Below are positions 13,581 through 28,100 of a stretch of 64,000 bases of DNA, one piece after another. The translations under genes were made by a program, and so were the position numbers. How positions within the stretch are numbered: position 1 is the stretch's first letter; each line of letters opens with the position of its first letter. Source of the DNA: Haliclystus octoradiatus (lineage: Eukaryota > Cnidaria > Staurozoa > Stauromedusae > Haliclystidae). The notes below the pieces were generated by a model. That model was not told the DNA's origin. It saw only the letters and a list, made by a program, of their open reading frames with translations, and searched no databases. Location of the stretch: NCBI GenBank assembly GCA_916610825.1, contig OU744446.1, positions 26,984,445 through 27,048,444 of the forward strand. The letters run 5' to 3'.

Positions 13581-15330
13581 TTGGGCAATGTTTAAACGGT
13601 ATAGTAGAAGCCGCAGAAACTGAAACATTGAGGGTAAAATTTGAATCACCTAGAAGAAATGGTTTAATGCAGATTCCTAACTTGCATAAATAAATCACAC
13701 TATGAATAATAATTGAGTTGATAGCTTAATCGCATTACGAGTGCATGGCTAATTATACGTCATGACAATAGATTTGAAATTAAGAAAGGAAATCCCTCAG
13801 ATTTCACACTAACTACATCATTTCACTACAATACTTTTTAAAATACTTCTACCAGCCATTTCGGGCATCGCAGTGCATTGTGGATATGATCACATGATGG
13901 CACTGTGGTGCTGTTTATACTGATATTTGACCGTTTAATGGTCCTTCGTAGATCGTTTCGCGTTAGACAAAGTTATAGCAGGAATTTCTAATCACTTCAA
14001 AAGTTTCCATGTAATTATTATTATTTATCCACCTGTATTTTGTTATTTTGGCACCTTCAAAAGGTATTTATGTGTAAGATAATTTATGTATATATACTCA
14101 ATATATCTATGTGTTTTGCATATATATCTAAATATATATAGATCTATCAAAATTAATGTAAACAATTTTTAAATAGAAAGAGCTGCTGAAAAATTTGAAC
14201 GCGAAGCATTTTATAAATATATATATTAAAATTAGAAATTATTATTCCATATCTGTTCGTTCTATATCTGACCATCCTCGATCGTTCATCGTCATTCTTT
14301 ATTCAGAAATTTCATTTAAATAGTGATTTTGATTTTCTAACCCTACTGAAGATGCCCGTACTACCACTTTTTAATTTATATGGGAATGGCTCGTTTGCTA
14401 ATGACAATGCAGTTAGATCCTGGGATAGCTCACTATAAAATCTGTTGACCCGGGTATGATTGTTTTAGGAAAATGCACATATCTATAAAGTTCCACAAAG
14501 AATAAATATGACACTGATGTACCTTAAATCGCCTAATTATGACCTGTTACCTAGTTACATAGTTTGCTTTCAAGAAACTAGCTCCGCTACGCTTGGGCTG
14601 ATGTTCAAACTATGATGATCTTTGTAAAAATAACGGTATCTTATTCTGCGATAAAGCAAACTACAGTATATGAAATTCGCAATATTATAAGCTCCCACAT
14701 TCATATATTTATAGGATCGAATTATCGAAGCTTATGATTCTATAAGCTTTTGAAACTTTGAAACTTCTGTGGCATTTTCTTCAAATCCAGAAGATGAGCA
14801 GTAACACGGTAAAAAATAATAACAATGAAGATTCCTTTATTTGTGTCATTATTCTACGGTAATTGCATGTTCTAAATCAATAACTTTTCAAATTTGACTT
14901 AGGATATATATTTTCAATTGCTGATATTCATTTTATTCTATATATTCTATTCAAAATTCCATATACATATTTAAATATAACTTAAAGTTTCCATGATGCT
15001 AATGGAGTTATTGTTATTAACTAACCATATAATTAATTAACTATCTTCGTTTGGCGGATGAATCATCATTATTGGTACCATCATTAACCATGTTTTGATT
15101 CTCATAGCACGAGAAGGTTTTTCTTTCGTTTTTCAATTCCTCTTTGTCCTTGAGGTCTGATAATGAAATATCCCGCACCTTTTTCAAGTTTTTAATCATT
15201 GATTCGTCTCACTGCTACAGTATTCGTCATCAAAATCTCTTGTTTGTTGATTGTTTCCAGTCAGAATGTTTGATATGTAATTTGCCGTTGACGAATGAAT
15301 AAAAGCGATTGAGTGAAACATTGTTAACTA
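13581..15330. other. 3' flank of the LGR gene and intergenic DNA
   Basis: Holds the likely LGR 3' untranslated region with AATAAA at 13689-13694. The rest is AT-rich with short AT microsatellites (14080-14230). No gene or clear repeat is visible. Confidence 0.5.
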
Positions 15331-15362
15331 TGACTTTTCGCACTCTTTATTATGTTTAAGAA

Positions 15363-15990
15363 TTGCTTCCTCGTATTTCATTTGGAAATACCAGTTTTCC
15401 CCGCCTCCTTTTCTCGTTGTCAGACCATCAATTAGACGATGTCAAGCAGATTCGAGATCTTGGAATTATGCTAACATCAGATATGAAAACCTCTGTCCAT
15501 TATGCAAGTTTAGTTTCAAAAGCATTTTCAAGATCCTATTTGATATTCAAGTGCATGCTTTGTATCATCCAATATCAAGATATTAATGTTGGCATACTTT
15601 GCCTATGTTCGACCGATTTTAGAATCGGATACTCCTGTATAGTCACCCTATCTTGAAGACATTAATAAAATCGAAAGAGTTCAACGTAAATATACTCGAC
15701 GTATTTGCAAAACTGGGAAAGTACCATATAGAGACTACTGTGACCGTTTAATTAAATTAAAATTAGAAACTCTTGAATTGAGAAGGATCAAATTTGATCT
15801 ATATTGGAAATGAAAATGCATAATCAATGGTTATATACTCAAATTGAATATCGTCTGATAGAGCTTGCTATTATTATGGTCTTTTGATATTATCATGGCA
15901 CACGCAATCAGAGTTATATAATTAAAAAGTGTATTGATTTTTCTCGTGAGTCCATGTTTCTGACGCTGATTGATTCACATAAGCACAACT
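15363..15990 (+). pseudogene. Non-LTR retrotransposon (LINE) reverse transcriptase relic
   Basis: Two frames together match the C-terminal part of jockey/CR1-type LINE reverse transcriptases. The first (about 15363-15590) reads VKQIRDLGIMLTSDMK, the thumb-region motif usually written V(K)DLGV.L..DL. The second (about 15590-15812) reads YVRPILES, then SPYLEDINKIERVQRKYTRR, a standard LINE signature. The tryptophan normally before SPYL is a TAG stop here, and the frame shifts at least twice, so it is dead. Decayed similarity continues to about 15990 (SYIIKKCIDFSRE). No 5' part or target duplication was found. Confidence 0.8.
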
Positions 15991-18421
15991 TATCACAATA
16001 TGTTACTATTTTAAGTCAACAACCCAGTCACAGGGATCAGTGCAGTGTAAAACCGTAGCCTGCGCTCCTACCCAAACCTTTTTTATGATTTCAATTTGGA
16101 CGCGCATAGCAGTGATATTTTACGCTGAAAGTAGCCTATTTTCGATCAATCACTTTTTCCGAAATTCGGAATGACATGAAGGCTTAATATAGGAAAAATG
16201 AGAAATCAGAATTATAAAAATCTCCTTTTGCCGCTTTGTGTGGAAATGTGGAATCGAAGGTTGTCCAAGTCAGCTATGCCCACACCTTTAGGCATAGTTT
16301 ATAGAGACAAAATTTGTCTTTATAAACTATGCCTTTAGCTTTAGGACACCTTTACTACTAAATATAGTATATATAACATGCCTCGTTGTATCTTTCTGTA
16401 TTCACCATTTAAATTTTCAATCACAATTTTGACTCTTATTAGTTTCAAAATCGAAATCTATTTCCAAATAAGACAAATGTGACCAAAATATGTCAAATAA
16501 AATACTACATATGACGTCATTATTTACAATAGCGAGGCTCTACACGCACCGTCGCGAGGCTACATTTGCAAACAACCCAAACAAAATCTGGCTTTCAGAA
16601 CTGCAATTCATATTTTTATGATTTTTAAACCTTTACTAACATTTTATCTATTTAATTTACATAAGTACGAAACTTGATAGAATAGGGGATATTCAAATCA
16701 TTATCTTCGACAATTAATCAAATTTATTTACGCTAGATCTTTAAAGAATATTGCTAACTTCTTCATTATTTATTGGCAGACTTATTCCTCTCAAATCAGT
16801 CTACTGGCTCTACTGGAACTGAGTGGTTGGTGTTGTGAGTTTTGGAATTTCACTTAGAAGAAAGTCATACATGCTGAAATGCTTCAATGTGAATTTATAT
16901 GTATTGTCTGTAAAAATGTATCCATCGTTTGCAATGAAAAGGGATCAGTTTGCTTCTGAAAATAAAAGAAGTCATAAACCAAACATTTAAAGTGTTCATT
17001 GTTCCGAAGGCACCTGCAGATTTTCCACCTAAACAAATCAATTTTTATCGGTGGTTTATAGCCTGAATCCATTAAGAAACTACATATCCTGTCTGTTGGT
17101 TAGTAATTTTCGTGATTTTCTGTGATAAGTAGACTAAACAGCTAGTAGGCTAAGTCTTGATGAAATTCTTGCCCATTCTTCTGGTCGATAGGTTTGGTTC
17201 AAGTCTATTTTAAGCTCATAGCCAGGTATAAGTAGACCAATATACTAGCATGTTTCTCGTACTGTATAGGTATATTTATTTCAGCATTCATTTTCAGCTT
17301 CACATCCATAGCCAATAGGTGCATGTTCAAAAGCACTCAACCATAGGCCCCAGTCTGCAGAGAAGGGCAGTATTCGCCAAGATCTCAGGTGCGCAACAGC
17401 AAATACTTTGTTGATGTTTGACCGTAAAAATTCTAAATATCGCAGTTGAATTTTGGGTGCGCAATTGCCATAATCTACAGACTGGCATAGGCCTACATCG
17501 GAATTTAATTGTTAAATGTTACTTAAAATTATAGCCTTCTCATACTGCCAATATATTTGCTAGATATCAAGATTTAGATTATTAAATGGGGACGAAACTT
17601 TCTATTTCTTTTTAGTTAACTAGTTTGATTGTCAAGCATATATGCAATTGGCATCTAGGCTACGACCAGGTTGAAAATATTGCATTTTGCGCATTTGAGG
17701 TTTAATTAAATTTAGTTGCAATCCTGCGTAGGTAAGTCTGCTGGTGCCTGAGATATCAGGCACGCACAACAAACTTTTCTGTCTTGGGCTACATATCATG
17801 GCATATTTACGTATTCATTGTTTCATTTAGTTGGCGTGTTGCTCATTAATTGTTTGATTGACATGCATTATGATCTGGGTTAGCCTCATAATACTCCATT
17901 GTCAAGTGCTTCGAAATCCTTGCAAATATCTACGTCTATGAGAGATGACTGCATTGTATAATGTGATAAGTCTCCTGATCAAAATTGTTTTTTAATTAAA
18001 ATTAACCTAAAGGTGTCATAGACCAAAACATTGAAAATTGCTAGTGTCGGTGTATATATGCCTACTCTGTTTCCTGTTCTAGGGGTGTTGTCACTTGCAA
18101 TAATTATCGTGTCCAAAAATTTCAAAGTTTGACAGGAAATTGACTGAACAGAAGAATACTGATTAATCGAATATTAAATATCGCTGCACATTTTTCCTAA
18201 TTGGGCCTAATATAACAAACAATTAATTCAATGTTTTCATAGAGTTCTAAACAAAGCCGTTTTCACTTCCGGACATAAACAGTTTTGATAGATTCTAACT
18301 AAGTGTTTTAAGATATGTCACTGTTAATGTCTATATTCGTTTATTGTGATGTAGTCGATGCATTGGATCAGAATATGCATGAACGGTTGTGTTATTTATT
18401 ATTGTTTTTTCTATCTTTTAC
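15991..18421. other. Intergenic, no gene recognised
   Basis: Apart from the palindrome at 16290-16334 I see only AT-rich sequence, TAGGCCTA-type palindromes (17500) and frames without coding character. Confidence 0.45.
16290..16334. repeat. 45-bp near-perfect palindrome
   Basis: Arms of 22 bases (left begins AGGCATAGTTTATA) are centred on base 16312 with one mismatch (16304/16320). It lies in gene-free DNA. It could be a foldback remnant or a cruciform-prone site. Confidence 0.85.
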
Positions 18422-18643
18422 CAGACATGAGAATTTTCAGACTTTTAGCGGATTTCAAACTATCCCCTTCAAAAAGCAGCTCAGGAGTTGATAAGCTGTT
18501 TATGAACTGTCCGTGAAGGTTCATGAACTGTTCATTTTCACCCTTGAGAATTCTAGTTAATTGCCTTTTCCGTTGAAATCCAAACAAATAATCTAGATAT
18601 CCTCGATTTCAGACTATTATTGAAAGTTGAATTCCCATATCTG
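18422..18643. mobile_element. MITE with CAGACATGAG terminal inverted repeats, copy 1, carrying a nested insertion
   Basis: Begins CAGACATGAGAATTTTCAG and ends with the diverged inverse ATTCCCATATCTG. Internal ATTTCAAACTAT and its inverse ATTTCAGACTATTAT mark the same family as 35332-35481 and 41789-41936. The flanks read TTTAC on the left and (C)TTTAC on the right, a possible 5-6 base target duplication. About 70 extra bases (18470-18545) belong to the GTTCATGAAC family, so that element probably landed inside this one. Confidence 0.75.
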
Positions 18644-19104
18644 CTTTACATTATGCTTGAGTTACTTTTAAATTATTAGTCAAACTCAGCAACTTTGGCC
18701 ATGTTTCAGCCAGAACAAAAATTTTCAATGTACTGTATTACTCAGTGAACTATATTGCACTATAATATAATATTCAATATTATTTGTAGGCCTACATAGC
18801 TCTTTGTTACTGAAGTTTTATTTTGATCTACAAAAGTAATGAAGTCCAAGCATTCTCCCATATGGCATGTCTAGATAATCCCTCAATTCTCAACAAAAGG
18901 GTTTTCAAAATCTACAATAATTTTCTGGAACTGGAAGGTATTGGAGGATGTTTGATCTTGCAAAGAATGTATTCCAAAACGATACAATTTTCTTGCAGGG
19001 ACTGGCCTTACCTGATTTTCAGTTCAAATGTGACAGGGAGATAGGATGTTCATTAATTTTTACATTAATTTTTATTGTGTAGCTTATTTGATTGATTGGT
19101 TAAC

Positions 19105-22100
19105 ATGAGTTCTCCAAAGGCACCGAAGGGTCCTCCAAGACCTCCTCCTCCTAAAACCAAGAAAGTTCCTTCAACACCGCCATCCTTAAGCCAGCATATG
19201 GAACATTTACAAGAATTAAGAGTAGAAAATGTACGCTGGTTTTACAAAGAAGAAAAATCATGGATACGCTTCAACGGGGCAGATTCATCATTGATTGAAA
19301 CTGCTTATCGACAATTGCGTGTTACAGATACAACATTAGCCTTAACTGGAGAATCTGATAAAAACCCTATATTGATTGGGACAGAAAACGATGAAGATTT
19401 CCCAATCGTGCGTGGAGGTTTATACAAAGTTAATGTGTTAGCACGAAGATGTGGACCAATTTACTGGAAAGGTAAGCTTTTGACAATTACATAGAGCTAT
19501 TGTAAATTTAGCGACAATTTTGCTAGCGAGTGTTACTAGTTTGAATACGGCAACCACTGTATTATAGAAATTTTGGCCAATTTAAAGAATGGTCAGCTAA
19601 TAATAGAGTAACGAGATTGGTTCGGATAAGTTCTTCAAATCCATCAAAAGTTCCTAATTCACCCAACGCATTTACGTAGACAATTGATTCATCTAGTGGA
19701 GTGAACTAAAATTGTCCATTGTTTTATATGCAGTGTTATAGACACTGTTTCGTCAAACTATATAGCCATAAATGCATTTTAATTAATGGTTTATAATTCA
19801 ATATTATATAGAGGATCTTGTTGGTGTGTTAAGAGGAACATGGTTTCGAGGAGGAGTTGAAGAATATTGGGAACCACTTGATGAAAAAGATGCAGGGAAG
19901 ATTGAAGCCGCCCACCAAGAAGTTGTGAGATCAATGGTAACTAATGCAGTCTAACTCATACATACACCAGTCAAATATCTGCTTAAATCTGTTTTTGCCA
20001 ATTCTTGTTGTGCTTCAGTGAGAATTTTGTTTCAAGACCTGGCAAATTTGAAGATTGAATCTGTGCCATAGTCTGAGAGCTAAAAAAGCTGATCACAGAG
20101 TGTTTGCATTTGAGAAGCAATTTGGAATTCCCTTGCAAACAAATCCATGAGTTCATGAACAGTTCATGCACAGCTCATGAACAGTTCATGAAAAGTCACA
20201 AGGAGTTCATGAATTTTTTTTCGCAGGGGTAAAATCGGTTGTTCCAATGAAGAATAATGCTATGAAGATCTTAGATCAAATTTTAGGAGTCTGTAGATGC
20301 AGTTCAATTTGATATTTTTAAAAAATACGCACAAGCGTAAATCAATTCAGAATTGAACGAGAAATTGTATGATATACCACTTAATTATGTATCATACATG
20401 AACAAATCAAAAGGAAATCACTACGTCAAAGAACTGGCCAAAGAATTTGGATTCGGGATTGGTTATGAAAATAATGAATTACTTATTCCCAAATTCAAAC
20501 TTTTTTATACATTGTATTGTATAATTATCCAAAGAATAGTTACTAGTGTGACATTAACATTATACCTAGGCCTAGCTATTCAGTCTCTTCATTGTTTCTT
20601 AGTCAAAGCATTTTTTAAATTTTGTTATACTACAATCCTGAATTTCTGTAACCAGGGTTCACATTGTCGCTGCTTTTTCTAAATTATACCATTTGTTGTT
20701 GATAGGGATTTAATCAAAAAAGTGATGGAACGAATTCTAATAACACTTCAGCCTCAATAGAAGAAAATGATGCAGGTGAATTATTTATATTTCCATGGTT
20801 ACAGAAACAGATTAAAGTGACCGGCTACATGCTTCCTTTTTAAAAAATAGTTGCGGTTGCTCAATCGACTGAGAATGACCATCCAATCCCAAAAGTTAAA
20901 AGGATTACAATTTTGTACTTTGTCGCTATTACTGAATTTACATAATTGTGAAATATCATAACAATTCTTTTCTGCAAATGTTAAAATGGTACCGTTTGTC
21001 TACATGCAAAAATTAGACTCAAGAGTGTGTGAAATATTAAGTTGAAGACTATAGCACCCTCTGAATGCTTCCCCTAATAGATATCCATATTAACTCATTT
21101 CAAAATAGCTGTCAACTTTATTGAGCCATTCAGTGCAATAGAGTACTATGAAGTTTGAAAATTTGAAAACCTACTGCAAACCTATTGAAAACATACTGAT
21201 TTTCAATAGGTTTTCATTAGCGATTCAGTATATCCAAGATTCATAGTTGAAGCATGAATGATAGTTCACATCTTTCTAAATTTTAATTAGTAAGACAATA
21301 TGGTGCACAGTGGCTGACTGTCTAACTAACCAATCTGTACATTTGTTGTTGATTTTTAGCTCATCTGGTCCTTTCTTTTATCACATTTGTTCTTCCAAAG
21401 GCTTACGTTATGTGGATAAATGTTTCTTTGAAAATATTCTATAGAGAAGCCATCTGTTTAGATTCCATTTTTCATGACAATTTGTTTAGCTTTTTCTTCT
21501 GATGAAAATCGATGTTGATACTTGAAACAATTTTGGCATTGGTTTGTGTGAAATTTTCAGTAAGGATTTTCTCTTTTTTGTAAATCTGCCACTAAATATG
21601 ATCAAAATAGCCATATATTGACCATTGAATAATAGCTATACTTCTATATATACTAATAATTATGTTTGTAACTTTCTTCCAGCCATTCATAAAATTCGTT
21701 TAGGTGCACATCGTGTTGAATGGCATGATTTGTATGAAGTACTTATGATTAGTGAAAGTACAGGATCAAAATTGGCACAGAAGATTGGATTTGGGGGTAA
21801 GTCTTAAGTGCTAATGCCGATGAATATTCATATTAATCACTCCAGCAGTCTATCATTCAAACGTCCGTTCATTCATTATTTTTAATTGACACATTTATTT
21901 CGAATAGGGATATTGAGCCTATAGGGATAGGCCTATATTTTTAATCTCCCTGGAAATAGACAGACATATCTTATGGGATAGCATCTAGTTAATAATTTAA
22001 GTTATCTAAACTGGGGGTGGCACTATTGGTGGTGGGAACTGCATCATTATGTCTGGATACAAATCCCCTGATCTGGAAAGAAAATTTTGCTTGATTGGAA

Positions 22101-25100
22101 AAATCTTTGCACTTTGCATAGGTGTTTGTGAATATTTTTCTTAAAATTGTTGCCTTGTCATGGAGGTTTCTCCCTTGTTGGGGGTAAATGCTGACACCAC
22201 CCCTAATGCAAACATGGATAAAACTTTAAATGAGATAAAAATGAAATAGGTTTGTATTCTATGGAAACGAAGCCTTGCAGAAGTCCTCAACTCTTCATAC
22301 AGTGAAACCTGTATATAACAGCCAGCTACGAGAGGTAGATAAATTGATCATTATAGACTAGTGGCCTTTATATACAGGTTTAATTCAATAGAAATACTAT
22401 TTTAGACATTGCAAGAGTGACCACTATAGACAGGTGGCTGCTTTATAGAGTGACCGTTATAACATGTTTGACTGTAGTTTGCTTTTATATTTCAGTTCAC
22501 TTTAGTGTTCGTTTCCAACTGCAGGACTATATCAAATTAATCTTATTTCTGTGGTGTAATATTTCTATTGATTAGTATCATTCTTTATAACATTTCAATT
22601 CTATCCAACTTACTATACTTTTAATTATAACCTTGGTCATTAGAAAATATCCATATGTAATGATTAGGTATTGTACTTATTTCAGTTCCTTGGAAGTTGC
22701 ACCGTGGATTCCACACAGCTGCTGATATGTGGGATTGCCATGCAGATGTTACCCATATAGTGTTTTTGGTACATGGGATTGGACAATTGCTGAATCAGAC
22801 TGGTGGCATTGTGCATAGCAGAAAAAAGTAAGTACAATGTCGAGACACTGAGCTGTGTTTACATGATGGCACTGGAGGCACTTGCCTGCATCTCTTCTTT
22901 TTTGATAGGCACTCTATAAGGTAGTGCTTATTTTTTTCTTACTGTTTATGAAATTGATATCAGAGAGCTCTAATTTGCCACTTTTAAAAATATTTCTTTG
23001 AAACTGGGTTTAATTTCATCCCAGCTATCTGGTTTTACATCAAAGACATACTTTTCCCCCACTTCGATCACAATAATGTAAAAGTTTCGATCAATGATAG
23101 TTTCAAATCTGTCAAGAAAAATGCCCTTGAGACCTCATATATAATATTACAATGTTCGTGAGCCCAATTGTTCATGAACCTTTCCTGGACAGTTCATGAA
23201 CTGTTCATGAAAATTTGAGCAATTTCACGCTCATGAACTGGTTGATGAACTATATTAGATTTCTTTCCATTTGTAAAGTTGCACTTCTCATTGTAGGCCT
23301 ACAGTGAATATTGGTATTTAGTCATAGAGACTCTTATTGAGTTTTGCATTTAAACAATGACGTATTATCTAAAAATATATGAACTTGATAGGAAAACCAT
23401 GAAAATGATGTACTGTAAATGGAAACGGCTATGAGAAAGATGTAAAATTAAAGTACTATGTGATATTGCAAATTTATGTTATTATATGGATTTAATGCTC
23501 ATTTCAAAGATTTTATAATTTTTCAAGGTATATATTTTAAATGTCCTATTAAAAAACATTCATTATTTAGCAGTACTTTATTATTTATTTTAGGTTCCGA
23601 GAGGTTGTAGACAAAACACTGGAACGCTCCTTTCAAGATTTGACTAAAACTGAACGTGTAGAATTCTTTCCAGTTGAATGGAGATCATCTTTGAAACTTG
23701 ATGAAGGTAATTTTATGCTTTCATTATTTCACAAATATATAAGGACTCAAAACGATGTATAGGCTAAGCACATGGCTGTTCCTAGGTTTGTTTGGCGTAA
23801 AACACTATCATGGTATTTGTTAGGCTTTTGGGCCTGATTTTGTAGTCCTGGGGTCTGGGGGCATGCTCCCACAAAGTGTTTTTGAAAATATGCTTCTCCC
23901 AGAAGCTTTTTAAACTTATTTTGACTTCCTTTTTATAATTGGTATTACAAAAATGTTATATTTAAATGTTTTAATACCTGTAAATTTCTTTTGAAAGTTG
24001 AAAATTGTAGAAACGTTTTATTTAAAACCGTGGACCCAAAGCAGATATTGTTTCTGTTTCTCACATCGAAAGAAAACGTTAGATTTATCAACTGTTTTTC
24101 CACTGTTAGTTCAGACCTCTAAATAGTTATACGGCTTTGTGTTCTGTTTTTGAATAGCTTAAAATACACTTAGATAGATAGATTATATATTTCAAACATT
24201 TCAATTTGGCAAATTACAAATTATTGTGTTACATGTGCAAATTAATCTGGTTAACACTATTTGTAGATTGAAGAAAATGACTTGTTTGGCGGCACCCCTT
24301 AAGCGCAAGTGCTTGTTTGTTTAGGGGCTGTGATTTGGAATACAAATACTTTAAGTTAAATCACACCTATATACATCATTGGGAAGTATGGTTTAATACA
24401 TGTGTAAGATTGTACTTAACATCGAGGTAAAAAATATAATGTAAACATTTAAGAGATAAAGTAGAGAAATAGAGAAATGAAGGCATTTACATGATAGTTA
24501 ATTTCAGGATAGAAAATAAAGAAGTAGAAAAAGAAAAGAAAGAAAAAAAAATTCAGAAAGAAAATCAAGGAAAAGAACAAATGTAACAGTTTTCAATGTG
24601 GCAGTCAACGTCATAAGTCTGGAGTATTATCTGTTTAACATGTTGAATAAAACTCTTTCTTTCTCAAGGGACTCATCACTAGTAATTAATGAATGACATC
24701 ATAACCTAGTGTAATCCCGAAATATATATATATATATATTTTGGTCCCATTGTGTCAAAAATCCCCACTTCAAATTTTGACGAAAGAATCTTGTTAGAGA
24801 CTCTTAAAATCATTAATTCAAAATTTGGACAATTTTGTGCAACACAAAACAAATTGATTCTCAATTTGTTTTATTTTATAGAAGAGAAAGAGGATGATTG
24901 TGCTCTCAACATTTCACTTGTGTCTCCCGACATTCATTGTGTCGTAAATTACGAATACAGGCATAGCAAATGTGTAGCAACCCTTTAGTAAAAATGAATA
25001 TAAATATTTTAATGATAATAATAGTGTGTTTGTTTCACACTAAGTTCCTTGTACAATGATTGATACAAATATCAAGCGCATTCATCACCTGATATGTCTC

Positions 25101-28100
25101 ATCTTTAACTCTTGGCCTGAGTGATCAAAATGTTGTCTGGTTCAAATTATTTTACCATCTGGATACTCCGATCCCACAAAATACGACATACAATTTAAAT
25201 GAGGCCCTGCAATTTGCCAGCCTTTATTTTCTGGGTCTGCTAGGACTGACTCATTGCACTTGAAACATTTTGGAATATATAAATAATCCAAACGGAGCTG
25301 ATAGCCTTTGGTAACCAGTTTACTTTCTTATGTTACGAAATATATTTTGTTTACTGCTTTATCAGGTATAATCAATGATATTACACCAGGGAATATTTCT
25401 GGTCTCAGAAAAGTCTTAAACGAGACAACAATGGATGTTATGTACTATACAAGTCCTTTTTACAGAGAAGAAGTGAGTGTATTACACAGTAACTTTAGAT
25501 ACTGACAGCAACTATCCTGCAATAGAAATGTTCCCCTGTAAAATTTCTTGAATTGTTTCTTGAGTTTCAGGTAAATCTCACAGATAGTGTTCAAAAACAA
25601 TCATGAATATTTCAAATGCAAAAGCAGATTTTTTCTACCTCTGAGCTGTAAAATATGTTACGTTGACCATTAGTGTTTATGAAGTTGGAAATCCGAAGCA
25701 TACAAATTAACTTAACTTAATGCTAAGGGTTTACCCCCATATGCTCATGATTTGCTGATGCTTTCTCTTGTCTCCCAATAAATCAAGTATTTTGATTAAA
25801 AAATTCAAACATAGCTGGTTCAATTCCTTGTGGGTGCACATGCATTTTTCATTGCTGGTTCGAAATAGTGCACCCTTCAAACATGCAAGCATGTATGATT
25901 ATGATATGAATGCCAGTCATGTCTGTAATATTCAAATATGACTGAAGTAAAGATTATTATAACAGATTTCCATTTCATCGTAGTATTATTTACATTTGTA
26001 AACCTATTTTATCCTGTTTTAGATCATTAAAGCCCTTCGCCAGCAATTGAATGACCTTTATGTTAAATTCTGCCAACAAAACCCATCATTTGAAGCTAAC
26101 AATGGGAAGGTGTCAATTGTAGCTCATTCACTTGGTAGTGTCATTGTTCATGATCTTTTAACAATGTGGAACTCACAGCTCATACAAAATCATGCCAAGC
26201 AGGCTGATAAAGATGTCGCTGAAGCTGCACCGTTTGCCTCACCCTGGTTCTGGAATACAGAGAAAATGAAACCAAGTACATCTGAACTTGGCTCAAACAG
26301 CACTTCTGATATTATTGAGATGAGGGATCATTTGCATCAAGCAAGACTGAAAGTGGCAGATTTGGAAGCAAAAGTCTGTGCCAAACAAAGTCAAAAGGCA
26401 ACAGGAATCTCACCTCTTGAGCAATATAGTCTGAAATTTAAAGTAGGTTTTATAGTCGTTAGCTTATCATTTCCATAGAATACTGGCCCGCTCATAAGTG
26501 CAAGTCGAAAATTCATTTATCAAAATCAAGTGGCTTACATTGTAGTATCATAGCAACAGTAATAATTAAAAAAGCAATTTTGTAACCATGCTGTTCATAA
26601 TGTTCCTCAACGCTAAACATTTATTTCCATTTTCATAGACTTTTCCAAATAGTTCAGGATTTTATGATTTTTATTAGTCCTGAAAAAGCTTACAGCTTCC
26701 ATGTAAATTCATAAATTCATTATGAAATGCTCATAACAATGCACAGTTCATTAATTGTAATGAAATGTTCATCAAAATGAACTCTCTACTGTTTATGGGC
26801 ATTCTGTAAATGGTGTGTGTCCAAATTTTGCTGGTCTCAGCTCTATAATGTGTAATCATTGATCTACAACAGATTCATAGGCCTACTTACTCTCTAATGT
26901 GATCAACTTTTAATAGAATTGCTTATAATAATAGCAAAAAGAACTATTGCTCATCTAACCAATTATTGAGCGCTCATTACTGAAGATGAGCATTGGCGTT
27001 GGTTCTTGGTATGTAGGTTTAGTGAGCGTAGCAGCCACTGCGGAACAGTTCATGAGTCCATGAAAATGTTTATAAAGATGATACCATTTAACGTTCACAA
27101 ACAGATTTGGTCGCATAATTTGTATTTATGTTTGTATGTAAAGCACCAGTCAGTGAACAAAAAGTAAAATAGTAAAGTATAGTAAAGTAAAGCGGAAAAT
27201 ATATTAACGATTGAGAACTTATGACATCAGTCTTACTTTTAAAGGAGATGTGATTATCATATTTTGAACATACCTGTATGGGATTTGCAGGGTGGTAGAC
27301 TGAATATAATCAAATACAGACAGTGGCGATAGTTATAATCAATGTTTTGGCAATACATCTGTGATTCTGCATGCAATCCCCAGCTAAAACAAGGCAGAAC
27401 TCCTGCAAGATATTCCAAAATCTCGAAGATGAGATGCCGTAAGATGATCATGTGATGCGCCGCTCAGTACTAATGATGTAATGATATTCTCAATATGGAA
27501 CTATCACCCAAGTATTATAGTTGTGTGAAAAGTTACAGCATCCCTCATTTTGCCTGTAGCTTTGCATAATAAAAATGATATACATTATAAAATTGCTAAT
27601 TGGTAAACTTTTCCCAGATCAAATTACTACCAAAATCATGTTCAAATTGCTTGTTCAACAATTTTTGTGTAAAATCAAAAAAGTTGGATCTTAAATTGCT
27701 TGTATTTTGAAGCTGTAAGATTTAGATCAATTTAATATCTTGTGAAGCCTACTCAACTTCAATATGCCGATATTCATCGAACCTGAGATCAATAACTGTT
27801 TTAGTCAATGATTAACAGGTCAATTCTGGAACATATCATAATATGAATTTTAATGCATTCAAATGCAATTATCCGTTGTGTCTTTTTGCCATAACGGCTA
27901 TAAAACACGGAGCAATCAATACAGTTTAGAATTGACGGAAGTTCGACAAAAATTTGACCAATCAAATTGCTCGATTTCCATATTAACCTGTTGTTCGATT
28001 GGCTAGTAAACAGTCAATTTTGTAATATATCATCATAGCATGAATTTTAATGTATGTGGTGAATCAAAAACGCACTTATCTGTTGCCATGGCAGTAAGAA

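Noticed and set aside
20353..20682. Open frame (ELAKEFGFGIGYENNE) as a DDHD exon
   Set aside because: Splicing it in would break the consistent phase between exons 19812-19936 and 20706-20775, and no DDHD protein has this segment. It may be a decayed element.
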